24,506 bases of DNA from UBA11865 sp041570195 (GTDB lineage Bacteria > Chloroflexota > Anaerolineae > Promineifilales > Promineifilaceae): the NCBI GenBank assembly GCA_041570195.1, contig JBFFWQ010000090.1, positions 1 to 24,506 of the forward strand, given 5' to 3'. The position numbers were made by a program, and so were the translations under genes. The notes beneath the pieces are model-generated. The model searched no databases. It saw only the letters and a program-made list of their open reading frames with translations, and was not told the DNA's origin. Shown here piece after piece: positions 14,794 through 22,699 of this stretch. Each line of letters starts with the position of its first letter. Position 1 is the first letter of the stretch.

Positions 14794-15647
14794 ATGACCT
14801 TTGATGAGGATGAGACGACGACAAGGCCCAGATATTTGTCTATGAGGGCCTGGTCGGCGAGGGCTGGGCGGTTACAGACCAGAAGACGGGCGTGGAGTAG
14901 TTCAAACCCTTCGCCGGAGGATTGTTATTTCGGTCGCGCGATACGGAGCGAGATGAGAACAAGGCTCGCGCCGATCGCTTCGGCAAATTCACGCATTTTG
15001 AGCAAGAAGACAATACTTCGGCGCTGTATTATGTCGGAGTGGTAGAGCTGCGCCATTACCAGGCCGAGATGAAAGCGGCCACGGCCGATCAGGCGAAACA
15101 GCTAGCGCCACCCAAGATCGAACTCAGCCGTCTGATGAATGAACCGCTCTCTATCCAGGACGTCATCCCTTCCCCAACAAACGATGCGCTTTACATCAAC
15201 TGCTGGAAACGGAATGACCTGGTGTACTATCGCGATACCAGCTCATTCCGCATCAGCCTGGATGTCAGCGCGGCGCTGGCGGAGCATCTTCGCCGCGAGA
15301 AGGTGCGGAAAGACCAAAACAAGAATTCCAATAACAAGCCGACTCCAGAAGATAAAGGAGAGGAATCGGAAGATCTCTCTTACCTGGGTCAGATTACGCG
15401 TTTGAATCTACCTACTACCGCTTCTGTGGCCGGCGTTTCGCCAGATGGGACTAGCCTACTGGTTGCCCATCAAGAGCGGGACAGCAAGATGTACACGCGA
15501 AAGGACCTGCATGTGGTCGCGTTAGAAAAGGCAATGGGGGCAGCTGACGCGGCCGACTTTCAGGCCCGGATGCGTAATATCCCGGCTTCCCTTGACCGGG
15601 CACTGTTGGCTCAGTATTGGCTGGTTCAGTCATTACCTTCTGAATGA
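14794..15647 (+). pseudogene. Broken S9-peptidase-like beta-propeller gene
   Basis: Starting with ATG at 14794 the first codons (MTFDED) are followed by a frame change. From 14814 one frame reads DDDKAQIFVYEGLVGEGWAV, then TDQKTGVE, a TAG stop at 14898-14900, and continues in the same frame as FKPFAGGLLFRSRDTERDEN through to the stop at 15647. The text resembles TolB/WD40-like propeller blades found in front of S9 prolyl-oligopeptidase domains: DVIPSPTNDALYINCWKRNDLVYYRD, ASVAGVSPDGTSLLVAHQERDSKMYTRKDLHVV. A charged insert (KDQNKNSNNKPTPEDKGEESED) sits between blades. There is no catalytic hydrolase domain. The TAG probably replaced a tryptophan TGG codon, since VEWFKP would be natural. A 241-residue remnant could be translated from 14922. 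Propeller assignment is moderate; the frameshift and stop are directly visible. Confidence 0.5.
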
Positions 15648-15676
15648 AGAACTGGTATTAGAATAGACGGCAGCCA

Positions 15677-15701
15677 ACGCGGGAGCCAAGCAATCCCGCG
15701 T
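15677..15701. terminator. Hairpin between convergent genes
   Basis: ACGCGGGA (15677-15684) and TCCCGCGT (15694-15701) form a perfect 8-bp stem with a 9-base loop. On the plus strand it is followed by CTTCAATTT. It lies between the plus-strand propeller remnant and the minus-strand response-regulator gene and could serve both directions, though the T-tract is poor. Confidence 0.5.
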
Positions 15702-15749
15702 CTTCAATTTCTCCCATTTCTCCGGTCCTTTTATCTGCTTTGCTCAAAG

Positions 15750-16424
15750 CTAACGTCCGCCCGCCGGCTCCTCCGGCGTCAGGTCGGTAAGGCCCGAGCG
15801 CAAAGCGTATAGGGCCGCCTGGGTGCGGTTGGCCAGGTATAGCTTACCCAGGATATTGCTGACATGGGCGCCCACGGTTCGCTCGCTGACCACTAACTTG
15901 GCCGCGATCTCCTGGTTGGACCAGCCCTTGGCCACCAGAATCAAGATCTCTTCCTCCCGCGCGGTTAGCGGATCGCTCGTCGGCGGCAGGTCCGACGGCC
16001 GGTTGAGCTCCTGAATGAGCGCCCCGGCGATATTGGGGTGCAAGGAAAGCCGGCCTTGATAAACGTCGTTTATCGCCCGCATCAACTCCTCGGGCGATGA
16101 ATCCTTTAACAGGTAACCCAGGGCGCCCGCTTTTATGGCCTGGTAAACCTGCTCGTCCTCGGCGAAGCTGGTGATGATCAGGATACGGGCCCCGGGATCC
16201 TGGGACCTGATCGCTCGCGTCGCCTCAATACCATCCATCTGCGGCATCACCAGGTCCAGCAGGATGACATCCGGCCGGCAGATTTGGGCCATTTCCACCG
16301 CTTCCCTACCATCGGCCGCTTCTCCAACGACTTCAAATCCCGGTTTCACGGCCAGCAAGGCCCTGAAACCCTGGCGCACCAATTCATGATCGTCCACGAT
16401 AAGGATCCGGATCCCTTCAGCCAT
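15750..16424 (-). CDS. NarL/LuxR-family response regulator
   Basis: A 224-residue DNA-binding response regulator. The receiver domain (4-120) is complete: D11-D12 in VDDHE, phospho-acceptor D57 in VILLDLVMPQMDG, T85, and K107 in GYLLKDSSPEEL. The LuxR-type helix-turn-helix (about 151-212) reads DPLTAREEEILILVAKGWSNQEIAAKLVVSERTVGAHVSNILGKL. Such proteins dimerise on phosphorylation and bind promoters in the cytoplasm. I chose the ATG at 16424 because GGAGG lies 8 bases upstream; the frame also has a GTG at 16433, but it overlaps that GGAGG. The start overlaps the last 8 bases of the histidine-kinase gene, so the pair is translationally coupled and is almost certainly a cognate two-component system. 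Its targets may include neighbouring secreted hydrolases, but no binding site could be identified. Confidence 0.5.
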   Translation of the reverse strand: MAEGIRILIVDDHELVRQGFRALLAVKPGFEVVGEAADGREAVEMAQICRPDVILLDLVMPQMDGIEATRAIRSQDPGARILIITSFAEDEQVYQAIKAGALGYLLKDSSPEELMRAINDVYQGRLSLHPNIAGALIQELNRPSDLPPTSDPLTAREEEILILVAKGWSNQEIAAKLVVSERTVGAHVSNILGKLYLANRTQAALYALRSGLTDLTPEEPAGGR

Positions 16425-19400
16425 CGCCCTCACCTCCGCCTGATTGGCCTGAATTTTGGCCCAGATTGGCCGTTACCTTGATTTGGGTGCCAGCGTCACG
16501 CGCCGAATGAATAATCGCCGTCCCGCCCATTTTCCAGGCCCGTTCCCGGATGTTCGCCAGGCCCATGCCGGCCTGGTCGGGGAGTGATTCCGGGTCAAAG
16601 CCCTGACCATCGTCGACGACCTCTAGCTCGACCTGGCCGGCCGATAGGCGCAGATACACTGTGACCGACCCGGCCGACGCGTGCTTCAGGGCGTTATTCA
16701 ACGCTTCCTGGGCGATGTAATAGAGCTGCTGCTCAATCTCAGGCGGCAAGGCGGCCGGAGCGCCACGTGAATCTTCGACCACCACTCGCCCTTCAATACC
16801 CGCCCGGCCCTCAACCGCCTCCAATCTCTGGCGCAGCGCCCGCACGAGGCCGGCCTGCTCCAGTTCCAGCGGCCGCAATTCATACACCAGCAGCCGCATC
16901 TCTTTAAGCGCCTGTTGGGCGATGCGTCCGATCTGACTGCTTTGCCGTTCGACCTCCCGGTCGCCCTGGGCTTCGGCCGCGTGCCGGGTCGCCTCGGCGA
17001 AGAGGGTCAGACTATAAAGGGACTGGGTTACCGAGTCATGCAGATCGCGAGCTAGGCGGTTGCGTTCGGCGGCCACGGCCGCCTCGGTCCTTTCCTGGGC
17101 CAGGGCCTCTTCGGCTCGTCTGCGCTCCTCCATCTCCTCTTCAAGCCGGACATTGGTCGCCGATAATTCGGCCGTGCGCGCTTCGACTTGCCGGGCCAGG
17201 TCGCGGCTCCGGGCTTCTAGGCTCCTGACCCTCAACCGGTAGCCGCCAAATGCGACCCCAGCCAGGGCCAGGACGACCAGGCCCCTGAACCACCAAGTCG
17301 ACCAGAACGGCGGCCAGATGGTGATGCTCAACGAGGTCCCTTCTTCGTTCCAGACCCCGTCGGCGTTGGCGCCCTTGACCCGGAACGTATAGTCGCCGGG
17401 CTTGAGATCTGGGTAGTCGGCGTGGCGCCTGGCCCCGGCGTAGATCCATTCCTGGTCAAGCCCTTCCATCATATAGGCATATTGATTCTGTTCCGGCGCG
17501 TTGTAATCCAGGGCGGCGAAATCGAAGGACAGGAAGTTTTCGGTGTGATCGAGTTCGATCTGTTCGCCTGGGCCCGGGTCGGTCCGCAGCACGTCGTCGA
17601 AGAGGCCCACGGCCGTCAAGACGACCGGCGGCGGTTGCGGATTGGCGGATACCTCGTCCGGCCGGAAGACGTTGAAGCCGTTGGTCCCGCCGAAGAAGAG
17701 CTCGCCGGCTGGATTGTGATGTTGGGCATTGCGCCAGAAGAAGAACGCTTGTATCCCGTCACTCAGCCCGTAATTGGTGAAGGTCTCCGTTTCTGGATCG
17801 AATCTGGATAAACCGGCACCAGTGCTAAGCCAGAGCTGGCCCTGATCATCCAGCAGCAGGCCGGAGATCCAACTGTCCGGCAGACCATCCTTCTCCGACC
17901 AGCGGCCGAACGTCTCCGTCATGCGATCGAAGCGGTTGAGCCCGGCGCCCGTGGCGATCCATAACGCCCCCGATTGATCTTCGCACAGGGCATTAACAGA
18001 ATGATGACCCAGCCCACTAAGATCATCAGAATCGTGCGGGAAGGCGCGCCACTCACCACTCTTAGGATCGAACCGCTCCAGGCCGTCGCCGGAGGTGCCA
18101 ACCCAGATCAAGCCCTCTCGGTCCTCGTACAGGAATATCTTCCAGGCCCAGCCCTCGCGTACGAGTTCGGCCCGGCCGCTCTCGCGATCCAGTTGATATA
18201 GCCCACCCTTGGTCGCCAGCCAGAAGGTCCCGGCCCGATCTTCCAGCATCCACATCACGGCCGGCACATCGTAGTGAACGAAACGATCCTGCTCGCGTTC
18301 GTAACGGTCCAAACCGCCTTCGCTGCCCACCCACACGGTATTGCCGCTGTCCACATAAACCGACCGCACCTCATTACTCGACAGGCTACCTGGATCCCCG
18401 GGATCGTGCCGGAAATTACGCCACTGTCCACTCCACCTATCCCAGCGGTCGAGCCCGACGAAGCCGCCGATCCACACCACGCCATCCTGATCCTCATGCA
18501 GCCCGGTGACGGTCTGAACTTTCAGGCTGTTGTCTTCATCTGGTCTTGGGCGGTAGTGACCGAACCTAGCGGCCCCGGCCGCCAGTTTACTTAGCCCGTC
18601 GAACGCATTGCCGGCCCAAACGGCGCCAGAACGATCTTCGTAGACAAAAACGATATTGTCGCTGGCCAGGCTATGGGGATCGGCCGGATCGTGGCGGTAG
18701 TGGGTGAAACCGGCCGATCCATCAGCCGCCAGGTGGTAAAGGCCACCGCCCCCGGTGCCCAGCCACAAGTCGCCCGAACGACTCTCATGGATGTCGCTGA
18801 TCCAGCTGGAAGCTGGTGCTGCAGCACCAGCTTCGAGTTGCTGAAAGATGAAGTCGCCCGCCGGCCGGTCGTAGCGGCCAAATGCCCCGTCCCGAGTCGC
18901 CAACCACAATGCTCCATTCGGGTCGCTGTGAAGTTGACTGATCGGCCGATCAACCTTAATTTCGATAAACTGACCTCTGGTCCGATCGTACTTGACCAGC
19001 CCCCCATCCCGATCAACCAGCCAAACGTCGCCCGCCCCATCCTCGCCCATGGCCACGAAACGCTTATCGGGCCAGACGACTGTCGTTTCACCACTCTCGC
19101 GGTCAAAATGCAGCAACCCCGGCTCCTGGGTCGCGATCCAGAAGGTCCCGGCCGAATCATCCAGCATGGCTAGTACATGAACGCCGACGTCGTGGTGGAC
19201 GAAGCTATCGGTCGGCCGATCGTATTTTGCCAACCAGCCATCCTGGGTGCCCACCCACAGCGCGCCCGCCCCATCCACGTAAAGCGACTCGGTAAAATTA
19301 TCCCGCAAGCTGCCCGGATCGTCGGGATCCTGCTTGTAGACAGTGAAGTTATGGCCGTCATACTTGTTCAGGCCGCCTTGGGTGCCGATCCAGATGAAAC

Positions 19401-19593
19401 CCAGGTCATCCTGGACCAGTGAGGTTACCGAACTGCTCGACAGTCCCTCGGCCATCGACAGCCGCTCAAAGCGCACGGCCGGTTGTTGGCCGGGCCCGCC
19501 CCCTCCAAATTGTGCCTCGACCGGCCGGGCGCCGGTCGCGAAGGCCAGCAGTAGAACCAGGACAAACCCTACCGAACGCACAAACTTCGACAA
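16417..19593 (-). CDS. Two-propeller (Reg_prop/Y_Y_Y) sensor histidine kinase, NarL family
   Basis: A 1058-residue membrane sensor. Signal sequence at 1-27 (...VLLLAFATGARPVEA); then about 14 blades (residues about 45-640), each with a W[IVL]G/AT...GL.(K/R)(Y/F)D motif such as GFIWIGTQGGLNKYD and GALWIATGAGLNRFD, enough for two seven-bladed propellers; a Y_Y_Y domain (about 670-755, YAYMMEGLDQEWIYAG...GDYTFRVKGANADGVW); a transmembrane helix (about 767-786); a coiled coil (790-845); a HisKA_3 dimerisation domain with phospho-acceptor H852 in RDLHDSVTQSL; and an HATPase with N-box EALNNALKHA and G-box DDGQGFD and GMGLANI. There is no receiver domain, unlike the hybrid kinases of Bacteroidetes polysaccharide loci. 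It should sense an extracytoplasmic ligand, perhaps an oligosaccharide (family inference), and phosphorylate the coupled NarL-type regulator. Start is TTG at 19593 with GAGGAG 11 bases upstream, rather far; this start is the least certain part. Confidence 0.5.
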   Translation of the reverse strand: MSKFVRSVGFVLVLLLAFATGARPVEAQFGGGGPGQQPAVRFERLSMAEGLSSSSVTSLVQDDLGFIWIGTQGGLNKYDGHNFTVYKQDPDDPGSLRDNFTESLYVDGAGALWVGTQDGWLAKYDRPTDSFVHHDVGVHVLAMLDDSAGTFWIATQEPGLLHFDRESGETTVVWPDKRFVAMGEDGAGDVWLVDRDGGLVKYDRTRGQFIEIKVDRPISQLHSDPNGALWLATRDGAFGRYDRPAGDFIFQQLEAGAAAPASSWISDIHESRSGDLWLGTGGGGLYHLAADGSAGFTHYRHDPADPHSLASDNIVFVYEDRSGAVWAGNAFDGLSKLAAGAARFGHYRPRPDEDNSLKVQTVTGLHEDQDGVVWIGGFVGLDRWDRWSGQWRNFRHDPGDPGSLSSNEVRSVYVDSGNTVWVGSEGGLDRYEREQDRFVHYDVPAVMWMLEDRAGTFWLATKGGLYQLDRESGRAELVREGWAWKIFLYEDREGLIWVGTSGDGLERFDPKSGEWRAFPHDSDDLSGLGHHSVNALCEDQSGALWIATGAGLNRFDRMTETFGRWSEKDGLPDSWISGLLLDDQGQLWLSTGAGLSRFDPETETFTNYGLSDGIQAFFFWRNAQHHNPAGELFFGGTNGFNVFRPDEVSANPQPPPVVLTAVGLFDDVLRTDPGPGEQIELDHTENFLSFDFAALDYNAPEQNQYAYMMEGLDQEWIYAGARRHADYPDLKPGDYTFRVKGANADGVWNEEGTSLSITIWPPFWSTWWFRGLVVLALAGVAFGGYRLRVRSLEARSRDLARQVEARTAELSATNVRLEEEMEERRRAEEALAQERTEAAVAAERNRLARDLHDSVTQSLYSLTLFAEATRHAAEAQGDREVERQSSQIGRIAQQALKEMRLLVYELRPLELEQAGLVRALRQRLEAVEGRAGIEGRVVVEDSRGAPAALPPEIEQQLYYIAQEALNNALKHASAGSVTVYLRLSAGQVELEVVDDGQGFDPESLPDQAGMGLANIRERAWKMGGTAIIHSARDAGTQIKVTANLGQNSGQSGGGEGDG

Positions 19594-19617
19594 CGCTGTA
19601 CCATCTCCTCACGGACA

Positions 19618-19714
19618 GGCTATTCGGTAGCGACATACCTAGCTTCGCCGAGGAGAAAGCATCCTCAGATGCGGTCCGCCGGGCATCCTCAGCTGCCCGA
19701 CTCCCCGAATAGCC
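19618..19714. repeat. 97-bp imperfect palindromic element in the kinase leader
   Basis: GGCTATTCGG (19618-19627) and CCGAATAGCC (19705-19714) are perfect 10-bp inverse copies. Between them lie smaller hairpins GCATC-CTCA-GATGC and GGGCA...TGCCC and the 40-bp dispersed repeat. The element sits 25 bases upstream of the kinase start codon. It could be a small non-autonomous palindromic element or a leader structure. Confidence 0.5.
19648..19687. repeat. 40-bp dispersed repeat, copy 2
   Basis: Matches 14587-14626 at 36 of 40 positions, same orientation, and forms the core of the 97-bp palindromic element. In copy 1 the outer 10-bp arms are not present. Confidence 0.5.
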
Positions 19715-19802
19715 ACCAAATAGTCGCCTCCTCAGTATGCCAGAAAAGGCGATCAGGCGCGAAGTGATGAACAGCCATTCCTTGGACGAGGAATGTCACC
19801 TG
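19709..19802. repeat. 94-bp direct repeat, copy A
   Basis: Aligns gaplessly with 20711-20804 at about 83 percent (about 87 percent over the last 70 bases). It lies just after the stop of the alpha/beta-hydrolase gene and, reading on the minus strand, upstream of the sensor-kinase gene. On the minus strand both copies contain TGGCATACTG, resembling an extended -10. Confidence 0.5.
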
Positions 19803-19835
19803 ACGCTGCGGCCTATGAACAGCCGGTTTGATAAA

Positions 19836-20690
19836 CTAGCGGCTGCTATCGGCACCCCGCTTGTCCATGAAGCATTTGAGCTTCTTGATAACCTCCGCGG
19901 GTCGCTCCATCGGCGCATTATGACCGGCCCGCTCGATAATCTCAAGTTGCGCGTTGGGCAATCTATCCGCAAGGACGGCTTGATGTTCCGGCGGAAACTG
20001 AAAGTCTTCACGTCCTGCCAAAACCAGGGTAGGCGCCTTGATTTCGCTGAGCCGATCCATGACCGTCCAGCCAGTGAGCAATTGGCTGAAACCATAAACT
20101 TGGGCTTCAGGTCGCCTCTTGGCTCGAAACCCAGAAGGCACCTGGCGGACCAGCGTCAGGCGACTGTCCTGATAATAGTACGCTCTAGCAAACTTCATGG
20201 CCGTTGAGAAGACCTCGCTAGGCGCCAACTGGCCATTAAAGAAACGGCGAGCTCCGTGTACAGCGGCCGCGCTGTAGCCTCTTTTCGCGAGGGTCTCCGG
20301 CGCATTATGCTGTACCCAGCGCGTATCGCCACAAGTATCCATCAAAATCAAGTGGGAGAGATATTGAGGATAACGGAGCGCATATTCTAAGGCGACCATA
20401 CCGCCAAAGGAATGGCCTAGAATCGCCCACTTATCAAAGCCTAGCGTCTTGCGCAGCATTTCTGCATCGGCCGTGAGATTCTCCCAGGTCATCGATGTCA
20501 CGTCGGCCCCTTCGGAACGGCCGTTGCAGCGATGGTCATAAAAGACCAGGGTAAAGCGATCACCACAGAGCCGGAGAGGCAACAGGCTCGAGTGATCCAT
20601 CCCAGGACCGCCATGCATAAGTAGCAGCGGATATCCTTGCCCCACGACTTTCACATAGAGGGAGACTCCTCGAATTGATATTGTTGTCAC
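19836..20690 (-). CDS. Alpha/beta hydrolase, proline-iminopeptidase-like
   Basis: A 284-residue cytoplasmic hydrolase without signal peptide. Motifs in order: PLLLMHGGPGMDHSSL (oxyanion HGGPG, typical of the proline iminopeptidase S33 group), FYDHRCNGRSEG, nucleophile elbow GHSFGGMVALEYA, a helical cap (about 130-205), acid in LVLAGREDFQFPPEH, and histidine in ERAGHNAPMERP. The triad is complete, so an active amidase, esterase or C-C hydrolase is expected; HGGPG alone does not prove peptidase activity. Length is usual. I chose the GTG at 20690 because AGGAGG lies 8 bases upstream; another GTG at 20699 overlaps that site. The gene is bracketed by two 94-bp direct repeats (19709-19802 and 20711-20804), as if it were a movable cassette or part of a duplication. 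Substrate unknown. Confidence 0.5.
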   Translation of the reverse strand: MTTISIRGVSLYVKVVGQGYPLLLMHGGPGMDHSSLLPLRLCGDRFTLVFYDHRCNGRSEGADVTSMTWENLTADAEMLRKTLGFDKWAILGHSFGGMVALEYALRYPQYLSHLILMDTCGDTRWVQHNAPETLAKRGYSAAAVHGARRFFNGQLAPSEVFSTAMKFARAYYYQDSRLTLVRQVPSGFRAKRRPEAQVYGFSQLLTGWTVMDRLSEIKAPTLVLAGREDFQFPPEHQAVLADRLPNAQLEIIERAGHNAPMERPAEVIKKLKCFMDKRGADSSR

Positions 20691-20710
20691 CCGCCACACC
20701 TCCTAGTCAG

Positions 20711-20804
20711 ATCGCCGCCAAATTGCCACATCCCCAGTATGCCAGAAATGGCGATCAGGCGTGTAGTGATGAACGGCCGTACCTGGAACGAGGAATGTCA
20801 CTTG
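20711..20804. repeat. 94-bp direct repeat, copy B
   Basis: Second copy of the repeat at 19709-19802, same orientation, ending about 20 bases before the start of the hydrolase gene on the minus strand. Sixteen mismatches and no gaps over 94 bases by hand alignment. Confidence 0.5.
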
Positions 20805-20814
20805 CCGGCTCTCT

Positions 20815-20836
20815 AAAAGCCGCCGGCCGAGGCGGC
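20815..20836 (-). terminator. Possible intrinsic terminator
   Basis: On the minus strand GCCGCC-TCGGCC-GGCGGC (20819-20836) is followed by TTTT (20815-20818). It would end a minus-strand transcript coming from the tRNA remnant region, but no gene is recognised directly upstream, so its role is unclear. Confidence 0.5.
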
Positions 20837-21240
20837 CGAACTTCCCACCCCTCCCCGATAGCCAGCCGCCGGGAGCCAGCCTCCAAATAAGACCCGAAAA
20901 GCGCTCCAGATTCCCTCGAAACGTGGCGATGCTGGTAGCAACGGTGGCGGAATAGATGACGTTCACGCACGCCGTCTACGCCCCTGGCCAGTATCACTGA
21001 AGTCTACCAAGAATGACCATGCTGGTGACACATCTATGATGGACAATTTCGGTATGTCTGACCTGATCGTCGAACAAGGTTTGCTGCAAGACGATGACTT
21101 GCAGACCGAGACATGAGTTATGCCTTTCCACTACTCGGTGGATCAGGCGCTGGAATTGATTAACGGCCGGAAAGGGAATAGTCTACACGCATAAAAAGAG
21201 GGGATTACACAACTTGTCGCTGCGCAGCCCTTGTGGACAA
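20837..21240. other. Long gap with no recognised gene
   Basis: No domain was recognised. The plus strand has a 25-codon frame at 21039-21116 (MMDNFGMSDLIVEQGLLQDD and onward) followed in another frame by a short stretch reading PFHYSVDQALELINGRKGN, possibly pieces of one decayed gene of unknown family. Nothing else is seen up to the tRNA remnant at 21241. The 140 bases after the tRNA remnant (21313-21452) are also empty. Confidence 0.5.
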
Positions 21241-21312
21241 TGGGCGCGATTAGACGCGAACCAACGACCTCGGATGTGAACGGTGCGCTCTAACCAACTG
21301 AGCTATGCGCCG
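21241..21312 (-). pseudogene. Decayed tRNA-Val (CAC) gene
   Basis: The minus strand reads as a 72-base tRNA-like sequence. The D arm GCTC-AGTTGGTTA-GAGC is intact, and the anticodon loop TTCACAT gives CAC (valine). The anticodon stem is broken: CACCG faces CCGAG instead of CGGTG, and about two bases are missing before the variable region. The T loop is TTCGCGT, lacking the conserved A58, and the acceptor stem has mismatched ends (C1-C72, A7-C66). There is no encoded CCA. A functional tRNA is unlikely. Resemblance to tRNA-Val is by eye and should hold because the D arm and anticodon loop are canonical. Confidence 0.5.
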
Positions 21313-21452
21313 TCGCACGACCGTTATATTCCGTGCTTGCTCCGGTGTGGAAAACCTACCGAGCGCTCTTTCCCCCTAGACGTCGAGCATAATCATCCGA
21401 TATTACGGGACGAATAACGCCCACCGTAAACCCTTTGCACCTTCCCGGCGAC

Positions 21453-22688
21453 CTAGAATTCGCTCGCGAATTGGAAGGCGGTCTCTATCCAATCGACCCA
21501 CGACCAATCGTAACCATATTCCAGGCCGTTGCGCACGATGATCAGATTCTTTGCCGGTGAGACGTAAATGAACTGACCATGATCGCCCTCGGCCGCGAAA
21601 TCGTAACCCTCCTCGCCGCGGAAGAACCCATACCACATGTACTTGTAATAGCCGCTCAGATCCTCGAAAATGGCCTGGCCCATCTCGTCCGGATAGTACT
21701 CAGCTCGCTGCTGCGCCGGATCAACCTGGGTCGATTCGACCACCCACTCGGCCGGGATCACCTGCGCCCCATTCCACGCCCCACCCTCCAGGTACAACCG
21801 GCCGAGCTTGGCGAAGTCGATGGCCCGGGCGTTGACGCCGGCCTCCATCTTCTCAAAACCGCTGGCCTCGCTATCCAGGCTCCACGAACCGTCAAATTCG
21901 GCCCCGATCGGCTCCCACAACTTCTCTTGCATGTACTCGGTGACCGCCATGCCGGTGGCCCGCTCGACGATCAGGCCCAGCAGTTGCGGATAGTACTTGT
22001 TGTACTGGAAATACTCGCCCGGCCGGTCGACGATCTCCGTGTATTCCAAGGCCGCTTTGCGTTGGTCTGGATAATAGGTCGTCAAGGGATCGTCGCCATT
22101 GAACAGCGCCGGCCGCATCCCCTGATAATCCATTCCGGCGGCCATCAGCAGCAAATGGCGGATGGTGATGTCCTGAAAACGGGCATCCCGTTCGGCCAAT
22201 TCCGGCAGGTAGTCGGTCACCGGCTCGTCAACGCCCTCGATATGCCCTTCGGCGATGGCCATGCCGACCAGGGCGCTGGTGTAGGCTTTGGCCACTGAGA
22301 AGGAAGTCAGCAGCGTGTCGCGTTGGGCGCCGTTGAAGTATTTCTCATACAAGATCTTATCATCCTGGATGACGATGAACGCTTGCGCCCCACCCTCTTC
22401 CAGGAAGGCGTCGAAATCGTCGACGTTGAGATTCGTTTCAAAAACTCGGCCGACCCGCTCCTCATCGGCCGCCATTTCGAAGATAAAGGGCTCAGAAGCC
22501 GCTTTTAGGCCGCGCTGAGGGAAATTGTTCATGTAGTCGCCGTAATCCGATTCCTGCCAGGCCAGTACCCGGTAGATGTATTCCGGCGGGTAGACCAATG
22601 CCAGGATCAACAAACCCAGCAAAATCAAGCCCAGCAAACCGGCTATTAACCAGAGGAGAACCTTGCCTGATTTTCTTAGAACGTTCAA
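21453..22688 (-). CDS. Membrane-anchored serine hydrolase, beta-lactamase class C family
   Basis: A 411-residue protein with an N-terminal transmembrane anchor (about 10-33, ...LLWLIAGLLGLILLGLLILALVY) and a large extracytoplasmic serine-hydrolase domain. Nucleophile motif S131-V-A-K134 is in TSFSVAKAYTSALVGMA; the second motif reads Y229-N-K (FQYNKYYPQLLGLI, where relatives often have YNN), and the third is GDHGQFIYVSP near the C-terminus. It is related to, but clearly diverged from, the lipoprotein hydrolase at 13372. The start is best placed at TTG 22688, 11 bases after the stop of the AlkD-like gene: the open frame extends further upstream but there it runs antisense-frame through the AlkD gene and has no family similarity. 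No strong ribosome-binding site is visible, so translational coupling is likely. Start uncertain; family firm; substrate unknown. Confidence 0.5.
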   Translation of the reverse strand: MNVLRKSGKVLLWLIAGLLGLILLGLLILALVYPPEYIYRVLAWQESDYGDYMNNFPQRGLKAASEPFIFEMAADEERVGRVFETNLNVDDFDAFLEEGGAQAFIVIQDDKILYEKYFNGAQRDTLLTSFSVAKAYTSALVGMAIAEGHIEGVDEPVTDYLPELAERDARFQDITIRHLLLMAAGMDYQGMRPALFNGDDPLTTYYPDQRKAALEYTEIVDRPGEYFQYNKYYPQLLGLIVERATGMAVTEYMQEKLWEPIGAEFDGSWSLDSEASGFEKMEAGVNARAIDFAKLGRLYLEGGAWNGAQVIPAEWVVESTQVDPAQQRAEYYPDEMGQAIFEDLSGYYKYMWYGFFRGEEGYDFAAEGDHGQFIYVSPAKNLIIVRNGLEYGYDWSWVDWIETAFQFASEF

Positions 22689-22699
22689 CTCTATCCCAC

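Noticed and set aside
21039..21116. 25-codon plus-strand frame in the long gap
   Set aside because: No family recognised and no convincing start signal; mentioned only within the gap description.
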